Part shown: piece by piece, positions 27,565-38,694 of the stretch
Position numbering within the stretch: position 1 is the stretch's first letter
Layout of the letters: every line of letters starts with the position of its first letter
Source of the DNA: Archivesica marissinica
Taxonomy: Eukaryota > Mollusca > Bivalvia > Venerida > Vesicomyidae
Direction: 5' to 3'
DNA: 64,000 nt
Assembly (NCBI GenBank): GCA_014843695.1
Contig: CM026390.1
Span: forward strand, 13,866,904-13,930,903
Translations under genes and position numbers: made by a program
Notes under the pieces: model-generated
Seen by the model: the letters and a program-made list of their open reading frames with translations, nothing else
Database searches by the model: none
Told to the model about the DNA's origin: nothing

Positions 27565-28134
27565 TAATGTTCATGCAAGTCGTGATAGCACAGTGGTGTC
27601 GCTAATGTTCATGCAAGTCGTGATAGCACAGTGGTGTCGCTATTGTTCATGCAAGTTGTACTAGCACAGTGGTGTCGCTAATGTTCATGCAAGTCGTGAT
27701 AGCACAGTGGTGTCGCTATTGTTCATGCAAGTCGTGATAGCACAGTGGTGTCGCTAATGTTCATGCAAGCAGTGATAGCACAGTGGTGTCGCTAATGTTC
27801 ATGCAAGCAGTGATAGCACAGTGGTGTCGCTAATGTTCATGCAAGCAGTGATAGCACAGTGGTGTCGCTAATGTTCATGCAAGCAGTGATAGCACAGTGG
27901 TGTCACTAATGTGCATGCAAGTCGTGATAGCACAGTGGTATCGCTAATGTTCATGCAAGCAGTGATAGCACAGTGGTGTCGCTAATGTTCATGCAAGCAG
28001 TGATAGCACAGTGGTGTCGCTAATGTTCATGCAAACAGTGATAGCACAGTGGTGTCACTAATGTGCATGCAAGTCGTGATAGCACAGTGGTGTCACTAAT
28101 GTGCATGCAAGTCGTGATAGCACAGTGGTATCGC
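27565..28134. repeat. 38-bp minisatellite containing a tRNA A-box-like motif
   Basis: About 15 copies of a unit running taatgttcatgcaagtcg, tgatagcacagtggtgtcgc. Each contains tagcacagtgg, a match to the tRNA A-box consensus TRGYNNANNNG. The last unit continues into a tRNA-like stretch (gtggtatcgcgttcgcttc, then agatgtgaaagg). The array therefore seems to have grown from the front half of a tRNA-derived SINE. Confidence 0.88.
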
Positions 28135-28776
28135 GTTCGCTTCAGATGTGAAAGGCACTGAATGTGCGCATAGCTGTAGCTATGTGTGTCCTCATGCAAG
28201 GCTCTTAAATTCCACATTTCCTCTTCTCTCTCCCGCATTGTCTCGAGAGCCATTAATAATAATGTTGTACAAACTTGTTTTGCAATAAATTTGTATCAAC
28301 TGTTTACATGCCAGATTCGCAGCAGCGATACATGATGCCTCGGTTTATTGTTCCACGAATTAATAATATGATGGTAACGGTGAATCGAACCTGCGATCAC
28401 TGGATTCTCAGCCTTTTACGAGAACGAAAGTGGTAACAGTATGTTCAAGTATAGAATATAAGCCGTTAACGATCCAATGTGTAACATATTGGTCTGTGTG
28501 AGGCGCGTAGCGGTGAACACAGTGCCAATATTTGACATATTGGATCCGTTTGAGTCTTATATCTTACTTAAAACACACACTTATATAACAATATCTTACT
28601 CATTAAACTAGTTAATTTCGTATATTTACGCGTAGTATTTAATATAATACTGTGGTCTTTTGAAAGCAGTCCAATATTAATAATAATGCAAGTACAAAAG
28701 TATGACGAGAGAGAAACAAGAGTAACGATGTTGAATCCGTGAGGGCTCCACTGAAACTCTCCATCTCTATACATGT
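28135..28776. other. Intergenic DNA with a tRNA-like fragment and an inverted repeat
   Basis: At about 28370-28440 the minus strand carries gcaggttcgattcacc, a B-box-like piece resembling a SINE-A head. At 28471-28546 an inverted repeat has arms around gatccaatgtgtaacatatt and the complement of aatatttgacatattggatc, separated by about 20 bp. No gene was recognised. Confidence 0.45.
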
Positions 28777-28840
28777 GTGTGTTTACGTTTATTTGTCGTC
28801 GCTACCGGTTACCCATATGAGCGACTTCTCCTGGAGAGTT
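28777..28840 (-). mobile_element. SINE-A 3' end fragment
   Basis: tgtttacgtttatttgtcgt, then cgctaccggttacccatatg and agcgacttctcc, match the 3' terminal part of SINE-A. The rest of the element is absent, as expected for 5' truncation. Confidence 0.7.
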
Positions 28841-28861
28841 ATGTTGGGTCAGTTTATAGTT

Positions 28862-29103
28862 TAAACTTTATTTATTTTACAACAATTGCGAAGCATGTTT
28901 TAACAACTTATATTAATGACTCGTTGGCGCGGATGAAAGCGTAAATGTAGTCATTCGTGTGGGAGGAAACCGGAGTACCCGGAGAAAACCCACCTGTCCG
29001 ATCTGGCGGCCACATCTCACATACTTCCCGGTGCGAGGATCGAACCCGGGTTGCATTGGTGAGAAGTGAGCGCGCTAACCACTGCGCTATCGGACAGCCA
29101 AGT
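28862..29103 (-). mobile_element. SINE-B, tRNA-Val-like head, near full length
   Basis: On the minus strand the head reads ggctgtccgatagcgcagtg, gttagcgcgctcacttctc, accaatgcaacccgggttcg. It holds an A-box (tagcgcagtgg) and a B-box (ggttcgatcct). The anticodon-loop position reads ctcacca, which would be CAC (Val). The body has ccgggtactccggtttcc, and the tail ends in attaatataagttgtt and ttgcgaattgt-like sequence before an A-rich end. The tRNA assignment is inferred from this loop only. Confidence 0.78.
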
Positions 29104-29240
29104 ACAGTAAGATGCATGGGGGGTGAGGTATTAGCCGAATTCCATATATATTTTACTGACCCCACATAACTGCATGCAGGGTCGGTAGCAAACCCAATAA
29201 CGAATGTATTGCATCGACCACCTTTAATTAAAACAGTATT

Positions 29241-29526
29241 GCTTAATTGTTTTCTGAACTAGTTTAGTCAAATAAATCGGCGTCAAAATGTAAAGTTAGG
29301 GGGTGACTGCTGGCAATAAGACAATGTCTAATATAGTTTCGGTATTTAAATTTCCTTTGCTCCCATTTTCGTCGACCATGATATTTATGTTACTGCTGGC
29401 AGTGTAAAACATTGGATAGTATATGTGCGTCAAATAGATTTTGTTCCGTTACTGAGAAGCTAGGAGGCTTCATTTTGATGCCGATTTATTTGACTAATTT
29501 AAAAGTAAGTTCAGAAAACAATTAAA
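29241..29526. mobile_element. Small TIR element (MITE-like), 286 bp
   Basis: The left end (29241-29290) reads gcttaattgttttctgaact and gtcaaataaatcggcgtcaa. The right end (29471-29526) is its reverse complement with one short insertion. There is no coding capacity inside. Long terminal inverted repeats of about 50 bp around 180 bp of non-coding DNA fit a non-autonomous DNA transposon. I could not define a target-site duplication. Confidence 0.72.
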
Positions 29527-29739
29527 CACTTTTAAAATTCTGAATCGATAGTTTTAGAAAGCAGATATGTTTTCAACTGACCTTACATAGGAATGTACAG
29601 ACCCTCCAAAGTACTCGAGCTTAATAGCAGCATTCCAAAACGAGTTTCATAAAATATCGTATGAAATAACGACGAGTGTAACATCCTTTGTATCACATTT
29701 CCACAGTAACAACAACCATTATCATACATTGGAAAGTAA
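29527..29739. repeat. Dispersed repeat copy shared with 54513-54575
   Basis: Within this stretch, at about 29632-29692, gagtttcataaaatatcg, tatgaaataacg and gagtgtaacatcctttgt closely match tagtttcataaaatatagta and cgtgtaacatcctac at 54513-54575. The family is unknown. Confidence 0.55.
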
Positions 29740-32446
29740 AGTAAAGTGTTAAAGACCCGGGATTATCAGTTCTGGGAAGGTGGCAAAAGATCATTATGCA
29801 GTGATATTTAATGCAACCGCTGCAAAACCATTGCCAGTTAGGAAAACCATATCATTTAGAAAACTTCGGTCCATCAACGTTGATTCGTTCAAAAACGACA
29901 TTCTAACATCTGAAGCTCTCTGTTGTAGTATGCAATGTACTGATGCCGAATACCTTGTGAGTACATATACAAATGAACCATCAGCTTTGATAGATAAGCA
30001 TGCCCCCTTACGTACAAAAACAATAACACAAAGACCTACTTGCCCTTGGTACACAGAAGAGCTTCATGACGTTAAACACACCAGGCGTAAGCTTGAACGC
30101 AAATGGCGTAAAACTAGACTCACAATTGACCACAAAATTTATAGGAGACAATGTGCCGATGTAAACAAAATGCTTCGCAAAACGAGAGTAGACTACTTCG
30201 CAGATAAAGTTACGTCTTGCGGACGTGATCAAAAGAGTCTATTTAAGATCACTAAACACCTAGTGCAGTTTCACTACCATCTGGCAAAACATCTGAGGAA
30301 CTGGCACAGGATTTCAGTGACTTCTTTATCAATAAGGTAGAAGGCATTCGAAATGATATAACATCAAACAATCATTCCAATGCAAGTGCTGTAGACACAG
30401 AAACTGAACATCAAGCTGATATTAGCCGTTTGCTAGAACTCAGTCCCGCATCAGAGGAGGAAGTCAAAAAACTGATAGTTCGTTCATCAAATAAATCCTG
30501 CGAGCTTGATCCAATCCCGACTTGGCTCCTGAAATCTTGCTTGACAGAACTTTTACCTATATTGACAAAGATTGTAAATATATCTATGGAAACTTCCAAT
30601 GTACCAAAGTCTTTCAAAAGCTCTCATGTACGACCACTTTTGAAAAAACCAAGTCTTGATGAAAACAAACTTAAAAACTACAGACCTGTATCAAATCTAC
30701 CTTATGTCTCAAAGATTCTAGAAAAAGTAGTCAGCTCTCGCATTGAAGAACATTTGACACAAAACAATCTCCATGAAGAGTATCAATCAGCATACAGAAA
30801 ATTACATTCTACAGAAACCGCATTACTGAAAGTTCAACATGACATCCTTCAATCACTGGACCAGAACAATGTTACAATATTAGTTCTACTCGATCTGTCA
30901 GCTGCATTCGATACAATTGATCACGACACGCTGCTACACCGCCTGGAACACCATTTTGGTATTACTGACCAACCGCTCTCATGCATACGATCATATTTGA
31001 CCGATCGTAGTCAAACTGTGTGCATTGATGACAAACGTTCAAAACCAGTTAACATGCATTTCAGTGTGCCCCAAGGATCAGTGTTGGGTCCAAAATTGTA
31101 TACAATGTATACAAAACCTGTTGGTTCTATTTGCAAAAGGCATGGACTTCACCATCATTTCTATGCTGACGATTCACAGCTATACCTATCTTTCAAACCA
31201 ACAGACAATATATGTCAAACAGAAACAATACACCGCATTGAAAGCTGTCTTCAGGAAATTGTATCTTGGATGCATAACAATATGCTAAAATTGAACTCAA
31301 AATTGACAAAACAGAAGTTATCGTTTTCGCTTCAAACCAAAATGCCGAAATGATTGAAAACATGTCAGTAACTGTTGGAAACGCCACAGTTGAACCATCT
31401 TCATGTGTTAGAAACCTTGGGGCAATGCTCGACTCAAGGCTGAACATGGAACAGCATGTCAACTCTGTCTGCAGGTCCTGCTATGGCCAAATACGGCAAA
31501 TCGGTCATATTAGAAAATTCCTAACAGCTGATGCAACAAAAACTCTAGTCAACTCATTAGTTACATCACGGTTAGACTATTGTAATATGCTGCTGACTGG
31601 GGTACCAAATACAATTCTGAACAAATTACAGAACGTCCAGAATACAGCAGCGCGCCTAATTACAAAAACTTCCCGATACGACCACGTGTCTCCAATCCTG
31701 AAGGAGCTCCATTGGCTGCCTATACAATATAGGGTCCAGTATAAGATCCTTACTCTGATCTACAAAACACTACATCATCAGGCACCGGAGTATATCACTA
31801 ACCTCCTGAGTGTATACCAACCTACACGAAACTTAAGATCAAAGAATAGCTCACTTCGACTCGTGACACCAAAAAGTCGAACAGTAACATATGGAGACAG
31901 GAGTTTCGGAACAGCTGCGCCGAAATTATGGAATGCGCTACCACCAGGAATAAGAGACTCTGAGACATTGTGTTCATTCAAAAGATCATTGAAAACTCAC
32001 TTGTTTGTACAAGCACATGGAGATTAATGTTCGACAATACTCTGGACGTGCATAAAGTGACTGTGTGTATATAACATATTATTAATTATTTTGGATTTGT
32101 AACTACACTTATTTAATTTCGGATATACATGTTTTTTATCACTGCTAAAATGACTTTTGTTTATCTATGTATAATAGATTTATTTTACTTCATATTGTAA
32201 TGTTGAAATACTTTTTGTTTTATTAGTATGTCTTTTTGTATTTGTTCTTAAACTTTATCTGTAAATTGCAATCAGTATTTTAAGTATAAGGTTTATCTGT
32301 ACTTTTACCACTTGACTTCTATTTTGTACTTTTTATTCTATATGTGTTAATTGTTACGTGAACATGTACAGCGCTTTTGAACGTATACTTTTTATATGAT
32401 AAAGGCGCTATATAAATATGGTATAATAATAATAATAATAATAAAG
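29740..32446 (+). mobile_element. L2-like LINE, nearly complete from endonuclease end to 3' terminus
   Basis: The copy keeps the last endonuclease residues, the linker, the whole RT domain, the C-terminal domain and a 3' UTR. The UTR ends in aaaggcgctatataaatatg followed by a (taa)n tail at 32423-32444. An upstream cagcgcttttg can pair with aaaggcgct, a 3' hairpin arrangement common in L2-type elements. The rest of the endonuclease is missing, so the copy is 5'-truncated, as most LINE insertions are. Confidence 0.9.
29780..32027 (+). pseudogene. L2-like ORF2 (endonuclease end, RT, C-terminal domain), broken
   Basis: Three segments cover the protein. Segment 1 (29780-about 30260) has DHYAVIFNATAAKPLP, HAPLRTKTITQRPTCPWYTE and RRKLERKWRKT, the linker between endonuclease and RT. 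Segment 2 (about 30265-31320) is [69 protein letters not shown] (first catalytic Asp), VPQGSVLGP and YADD at 31162-31173. Segment 3 (31315-32027) has VRNLGAMLDSRLNMEQHV, HWLPIQYRVQYKILTLIYK and FGTAAPKLWNALPPGIR. The joins at about 30260 and 31315 are frameshifts. In front of segment 1, about 20 bp (gttctgggaaggtggcaaaa) splits what should read DPGLS-DHYAV. The catalytic residues are intact, but the copy cannot make one protein. Confidence 0.9.
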
Positions 32447-32770
32447 TAGGTTTCTGTTTGCCAGTATATTTTTTAGCCTTTTTACATTAAGCTGCATCCG
32501 TACAGCGTAGTAAATAGTCCCTGATCATTAAACAACTTCATGCTAATAATAGACACACTATTTTTAATCATTATATTCTCCTAGTAGTTCATATTTAGCA
32601 TTTTATTGATTTACTAATTGATTTTCAACTAATAAGTATAGATGGTTGAATGCCGTGCGACCAACTTAATTTCGTAAATACATTAATAAACGTTAACCTG
32701 CTTAGTGTTTTAAAAAGGTTTGAAAATTGCTGCCATCTCATTGGACCAATAATAATTTCAAACACTAAAG
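32447..32770. other. Intergenic AT-rich DNA, nothing recognised
   Basis: No gene, RNA or repeat structure was found between the LINE tail and the following minisatellite. Confidence 0.5.
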
Positions 32771-33154
32771 CTTGGATACAAACAACATGTAATGTATATT
32801 GCAAGCTGTCAATGCCATACCGTGACCATTCAGACTTGGATATAAACAACATGTAATGTATATTGCAAGCTGCCAATGCCATACCGTGACCATTCAGACT
32901 TGGATACAAACAACATGTAATGTATATTGCAAGCTGTCGATGCCATACCGTGACCAATCAGACTTGGATACAAACAACATGTAATGTATATTGCAAGCTG
33001 TCGATGCCATACCGTGACCATTCAGACTTGGATACAAACAACATGTAATGTATATTGCAAGCTGCCAATGCCATACCGTGACCATTCAGACTTGGATACA
33101 AACAACATGTAATGCATATTGCAAGCTGTCAATGCCATACCGTGACCATTCAGA
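32771..33154. repeat. 64-bp minisatellite, 6 copies
   Basis: Exactly six units run from cttggatacaaacaacatg through tattgcaagctgtc to ccataccgtgaccattcaga. Units differ at a few positions (tgtcaatg, tgccaatg, tgtcgatg; attcaga, aatcaga). There is no coding evidence. Confidence 0.93.
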
Positions 33155-33249
33155 CTCATTCCAGGTGTTAGTAAACGTGTGGTTTATACAATCATTTATA
33201 AGATGACTGTATTACACTGAATACAAGCAAAGTTATGAGATAAAAACGT

Positions 33250-33400
33250 ATATGTGGTCATTCGTGTGTGAGAAACCCATGGTACCCAGATAAAACACGC
33301 AAAGTTCATGACCACCGTACGGTTTTACATACTTCCCGATACGGGGACCGAACCCGGTTCGCATTGGTGCGAAGCGTGTGTGTGCTGATCGGGTAGCCAC
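33250..33400 (-). mobile_element. SINE-B, diverged
   Basis: Minus strand, the tRNA-like head with ttcgcaccaatgcgaaccgg and gttcggtccccgta, then the body to accacatatacg, line up with SINE-B at 28862-29103. Both promoter boxes carry substitutions. The anticodon-loop region is less clear than in the better copy. Confidence 0.65.
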
Positions 33401-33757
33401 TTTGTGTTGCTGATCTTCATAGACAGACCTAGACCTGATATGACGTTTTAATGAAGTTATTTATCAAAATGCCAACCATGGTACGACAGTACTAAATCAT
33501 TGCTGATAAATCAACCGATAGTAATAGCCGATACGCGGAGATTCTAAAACCATCCATTAGCTAAGGCAATTTACTTCAATTTAGCTTTTTTTAGATACGT
33601 TTATTTATAATCACCCCATGCGATTATGGGTGACGCCTCCAGAAATATATTGACTCAGCAGGATGCCATACGACAGCCAAACAAAATCAGTAGTAGGCTA
33701 TATACTATTTTATAATTAACTGTTTATGATTGTCAGAACATTGATAACATAGGTGTA
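33401..33757. other. Intergenic DNA with a possible SINE-A tail remnant
   Basis: A weak match to the SINE-A 3' end (acgtttatttataatcacc, gggtgacgcctccaga) lies at about 33594-33645. Otherwise nothing was recognised. Confidence 0.4.
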
Positions 33758-33990
33758 ACAGACGGATCTGTAGTCCCGTGGTTAACACGTTGGACTGGTA
33801 ATACAGGAATCGTAATACACGGCTAATACAATTAACAGTCTTTCAGATGGGACTTTAAACCGAGGTCTCGTCGGTGCTTTACACCGTGCACGTAAAAGAA
33901 CAAGAGGATACTCTGAAATAGGCATATGTCTGTATCACTGCACTATCCTCCACACTTGCTCATATAGGCAACGGGTAGCACGAAATAGAT
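33758..33990 (+). mobile_element. SINE-A, diverged, plus orientation
   Basis: The head cagacggatctgtagtcccg, tggttaacacgttggactgg, then cagtctttcagatgggactt, gctttacaccgtgcacgtaa and tcactgcactatcctcc follow the SINE-A order. The B-box has been lost or rearranged (aatacacggctaatac in its place), and the terminal tail is only partly kept (ataggcaacgggtagc). Confidence 0.75.
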
Positions 33991-34671
33991 GCAACCATAG
34001 ATGGATACGAAACACTTGTAATTGGTGGAAAAGAAAATGCCATCTTTAAAAAAATATTGAAAGATAGTATTTTCTTTAACCTAGAAACCTCAATCATTCA
34101 TTTATCACTGTGTATGCGTAAGGAATACGATTATCCTTTATATGGTGTTGTACAAGAATAATCCACATGACTGACCAGAATGTGCCGTCTGAAACGAGGC
34201 TATGTCGTGTTTCTGACAATATATGTTTTGACCACGAGGGTGAAATATCTGTATCCCATACCAGTTCATACTGATGTATACTTTAGCTCGCACACCAAAT
34301 TTAATACGCCCGTATTATAGTCGTTTCTTGACATACCGCTGGTCTTGACATACCGCTGGTCTTGACATACCGAGGCATCCACAATTTTTCAGAACGAGGT
34401 AAAATAACGCCACCTGTCATTCTTTCCATTGAATCAGTGTTGACCCAGAAAGGTAAACATGTGTTGATAACAAGACATCATAAACTGTCAACGTAAGTGG
34501 TGAGTAAACTACTATTGAAAGATGCTTACCTGCATATCAAAATCTATGTAAAAATACCCCACCCATGTATCTGAAAAAATGCTCCAAATGTCCATAATAT
34601 ATATCTATGTTCATTCCAACTTTGTAAAATGGCGATCTGCTATCTGGTATTTATGAATGAGAATGTTTATG
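33991..34671. other. Intergenic DNA with a 17-bp tandem triplication
   Basis: Three adjacent copies of cttgacataccgctggt (the last changed at its end) lie at 34327-34372. No gene was recognised. Confidence 0.5.
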
Positions 34672-34930
34672 CATCGTCGCTACCGGTTGCCCATATGAGC
34701 GACGCCTCCTAAAGAGATTAGCCATTTTAGATTGTTGGAGGATAGTGCAATGATACAGACAGAGACCCATTCCTGGTTCTTTTACGTGCACGGTGTAAAG
34801 CACCGACAGGAGCCATCGGTTATAGTCCCACCTGAAAGACTGTTAATTTTATTGGGGTCCAACGGGGGATCGATCCATGCATTACTAGTCCAACATGTTA
34901 AACCCTGCGCTACAGATACATATGTGGTCT
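34672..34930 (-). mobile_element. SINE-A, minus orientation
   Basis: Plus-strand order: cgtcgctaccggttgcccat, gagcgacgcctcc, ggaggatagtgcaatgatac, gtgcacggtgtaaagcaccg, ctgaaagactgttaatttta, gggggatcgatcc, i.e. tail to head. The B-box is altered (gatcgatcc). Confidence 0.8.
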
Positions 34931-35672
34931 TTATTTCACTGCATCGATCACATGTTTAGTATGACAACTGACTATAAGCACCGGGATCTTATTGACGACG
35001 ACGACATTACATAGATGCGATGTCATGTTAAACAGACTGTCAGAAACTGGAGCCAGAAAGAATATTTAAGAGAATTTTAATGATTGGTTTGAAAGACTAT
35101 TTAAAGGCTAATATGTCCATCTCAAACCCAGGCTGTAAGTATATATAGAAGAGCTATTTGTCATGTAATTTGTCAACTTACAGTCGCAGACCTGAATAAA
35201 ATGACAAAACTTATGTTTCTAGACATCGTTAGCCTAGTGAGGCTGTGTATTGATCTAACTCAGTCAAAAACAAATTGTCTTTGACGAAGGGCTAATGATG
35301 AAGACGTAAATCTACATCTCGCGTGACAGTTTTGGCTTTTCTTTGATAGATTCGTGAGACATTTCATATAAGCTATAGGTTTTCTTCCAGGGGGAAACGT
35401 ATCTACTTTTGCAATCTGTCACGGCATTTTTAAAGGCAACCATTAATTGACATTACACAATCTTGAAATACAAACGCGATTCTATTGCCCGAGATCGCTC
35501 GCACCATTCGAGAAACAGTCAAAGAGATTGCACAGACATGCTGTGAACGACCCGATAAACTATTGCCCTATGCCGCAGATTGTTCTCCGACAATGAAATA
35601 GTTGTGTTATTAATTATTACCCAACAAGTTCTAAAACGCTTTGTCAGCACTTCAAAGGCGGTCACGTGGTTG
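34931..35672. other. Intergenic DNA, nothing recognised
   Basis: No gene, RNA or repeat structure that I could support. Confidence 0.5.
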
Positions 35673-35970
35673 GTGGTGGTGTTTTACGTTTATTTATCGT
35701 CGCTACCGGTTGCCCATTTGAGCGATGCCTCCCCAAGAGATTAGTCATTTTAGATTGTTGGAGGATAGTGCAATGATACAGACAGAGACCCATTTCAGAA
35801 TATCCTCTTGTTCTTTTACGTTCACGGTGTAAAGCACCGACACGATACTTCGGTTTAAAGTCCAAGTGAAAGACTGTTAATTTTATTAGGGTCAGACGGG
35901 GGATCGAACCTGCAATCCCTGGATTACCAGTCCAGTATGTTAACCACTGGACTACAGATCCGTCTGTAAC
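35673..35970 (-). mobile_element. SINE-A, full-length reference copy with tRNA-Thr-like head
   Basis: In reverse, the element starts cagacggatctgtagtccag, with A-box tagtccagtgg and B-box ggttcgatccc. The anticodon stem ctgga/tccag is perfect and encloses the loop ctggtaa, giving anticodon GGT (Thr). The body follows (cagtctttcacttggacttt, tgctttacaccgtgaacgta, gtctctgtctgtatcattgc, cactatcctccaacaatct), and the tail is gcaaccggtagcgacgataa. At about 298 bp this is the best-preserved copy here. It is a tRNA-derived SINE, not a functional tRNA gene: there is no paired acceptor stem. Confidence 0.88.
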
Positions 35971-36025
35971 TTTATTTGTATCACCGTCGAAACAAATATT
36001 GTTCTCGTCAGAACTGGCACCAAAA

Positions 36026-36098
36026 CACCCGAACTACTTTATCACATGTTTCGTGTTTCCCACACCCGGACTACTTTATCACATGTTTCGTGTATCCC
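36026..36098. repeat. 37-bp tandem duplication
   Basis: cacccgaactactttatcac, atgtttcgtgtttccca is followed directly by a second copy with three changes. Confidence 0.85.
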
Positions 36099-36214
36099 GT
36101 ATCCTTCTTTTCAATGAATTTGTTTAATTTCGCAACAGTAACACTCGCAAAGAGCGACAGTCTTTCCCTTTTCTTGACGCTTTAAAATACTAATGTTTTT
36201 TTAAAAGTTTATTT

Positions 36215-36699
<485 letters not shown>

Positions 36700-36824
36700 C
36701 GGAAAGGCACATTAGTCAATCAAATTATTGCACATAGTGAATCACAGTAACATAGCAAATGTGTTCATGAATATTTATATAATATCACAGGGAATCAGTT
36801 TTTAAACTGACTGTGATTACTAAT

Positions 36825-37190
36825 AGATCAAAGATGTGACGGCAACCCGTTCCACACCTGACAGTCATTATAAGTGAATGATATTTCCCCAAAACCCTTA
36901 ATCTTGGGAATGGAATAACAGTTACTGTCTCTGAAACGAGTTGAATAAGAGTGTACCTCATTGGCTAATTTAAAATGCTCATTCAAATAGCTGGGTGAAC
37001 TATTATGTACAGTGTATCTTTATGTACATGACCAAGGATAATGGAGTCAACTCTCAGTTGAACAGGCAACCAGCCACCTTCAGTGAATTGGGACCTGCCA
37101 TTATGAGTATGAGAACTGAGATTAAGCATAAATCTCACCATCTTATTCGGGATGGCCTGAAGTCTATTTTACAGGTTTTGGCTTAACCCC
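36825..37190 (-). pseudogene. LINE C-terminal remnant (family d), decayed
   Basis: The minus strand reads NSSPSYLNEHFKLANEVHSY, then STRFRDSNCYSIPKIKGF and SFTYNDCQVWNGLPSHL before a stop at about 36840. This is the typical C-terminal end of CR1/L2/RTE-like LINE proteins (PSYL...VWNxLP). Upstream, to about 37190, the frame is broken by stops and shifts, with pieces such as LTPLSLVMYIK that fit the preceding region. The catalytic domain is absent. Confidence 0.6.
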
Positions 37191-37645
37191 AAGTTTTACA
37201 TTGGTCTTCTTAATAACTTGATTGGCTATGGACTCACTGGGTAGACTTTGGTCGAGATCACAGGGATTCGGCACGTTTGGGGATACTAGTATATATATTT
37301 AAGTACAGGGATTCTACTCTGTGGGATGTCAGATTTCGCATCGATCAGTAAAATGGCCCTATCTGATTTTGTACAAATCTGTCAAAATATAACGCCTATC
37401 CCGAGTCTTTATATTGTTCTTCAAATAAAACACAACTTTAAGCTGCATGCATGTATACTTTGCAAACAATTGCCACAGACATTGGCCATAGCAGGTCACA
37501 TTTCCATACTAGAACACGGGTTATGTCAGCAACAACAAATAATCTTCGACGAGAGAGTTTTGACGGTCAATAACATTATCAATAAAATGTGTTTCCACTA
37601 ACGTGTAGGTTTATTCGGCAAAAATGTACGTCAAAAAGAGATTTC
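37191..37645. other. Intergenic DNA, no gene recognised
   Basis: An open frame of 91 codons (37326-37601, plus) has no recognisable motif and looks like chance. Confidence 0.4.
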
Positions 37646-37822
37646 GTAGAATTTACAATTTGTTTTGAAAATTTCTAAAGCGGCGCAATTCGTGTTGAAA
37701 CGAGCGTTGAAACGAGCGTTCTGATTGGATTATTAGAATGTAACAAGATGGGTTTTTTACATCAAGAATCATCATAATCCAATCAGAACGCTCGTTGCTA
37801 ATTTATCTAAATGAAATTCTAC
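37646..37822. mobile_element. Fold-back element (MITE-like), 177 bp
   Basis: A perfect 21-bp inner inverted repeat (37713-37733 and 37774-37794, cgagcgttctgattggatta and one more base) and a short outer one (gtagaattt / aaattctac) surround a 40-bp centre. The segment cgagcgttga is also duplicated in tandem just left of the inner arm. There is no coding capacity. Confidence 0.65.
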
Positions 37823-38040
37823 ATACATACAATTAAGGCTCTTGCAAAACTTACTCCGGGTGATGCTTGACTCGATGAAATGTCTCTGTTTAACTATTCC
37901 AAAGTAAAACATTTGAACTATATAGTGGATATTTGTGATTATATGTGTAAGATAGCATTTTATTTCATCTCGTGATCACCGAAATTTGTATTTCCACGAG
38001 TGGCTTACACGACTATCTACATGGCAGTAGTGTAAGTAAA

Positions 38041-38234
38041 ATATACTAGACATAGAAAACGCACACCTACAATATATACTAGAGGACATAGAAAACGCAC
38101 ACCTACATTATATACTAGAGGACATAGAAAACGCACACTTACATTATATACATTATATACTAGAGGACATAGAAAACGCACGTTATTGTTTTTCATTATC
38201 AGAAGTGTTCGTTTTCTATGTCCTCTAGTATATA
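38041..38234. mobile_element. Small TIR element with a 36-bp minisatellite as its left end
   Basis: Four direct units (tatactagaggacatagaaa, acgcacacctacatta) are followed by gttattgtttttcattatca and a single inverted unit (gttcgttttctatgtcctct, agtatata). The same design occurs, larger, at 49471-50328, and the inner part gtttttcat is shared. I interpret it as one transposon family whose terminal inverted repeat has been tandemly expanded on one side. Confidence 0.7.
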
Positions 38235-38431
38235 TGCTTAGGAGTATATCTAACATGCACTATTTAGATTATATTGTCGAATAGGTGGATATTTAATTAA
38301 ATTCTAGTTGACGTCAGAATAGTTTATACTACTTGTATCCATGAAATATTGATAGGGTTTTCTGTGATCCAATTGGTCCTAGTGTATTAATCTTAACTCG
38401 GGAAATACGGGGCGCCGTTCTGCTATCCATC

Positions 38432-38640
38432 TGGATATCCAAAAATTGAATTATCGATATCTAAAAATCGAATTATGGATATCTAAAAATCGAATTATGG
38501 ATATCCGATAATCAATAGGAATTATGGATATCCAAAAATCGAATTATGGACATCCAATAATCGATTTATGGATATCAAATACTCTTATGGATATCAGATA
38601 TTCTATTTATGGATATCAAAAAGTCGAATTATGGATACCC
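38432..38640. repeat. Degenerate 22-bp minisatellite
   Basis: About nine imperfect copies of attatggatatctaaaaatc plus ga. The units are AT-rich and contain the palindrome gatatc. Confidence 0.85.
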
Positions 38641-38677
38641 ATAATATACTGAATAAATAACAAAACAGCACCACATA

Positions 38678-38694
38678 GGGGGGGGGGGGGGGGG
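38678..38694. repeat. Poly-G tract of 17
   Basis: A run of 17 G in a row, able in principle to form a G-quadruplex. Exact length is uncertain because of sequencing error in homopolymers. Confidence 0.85.
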
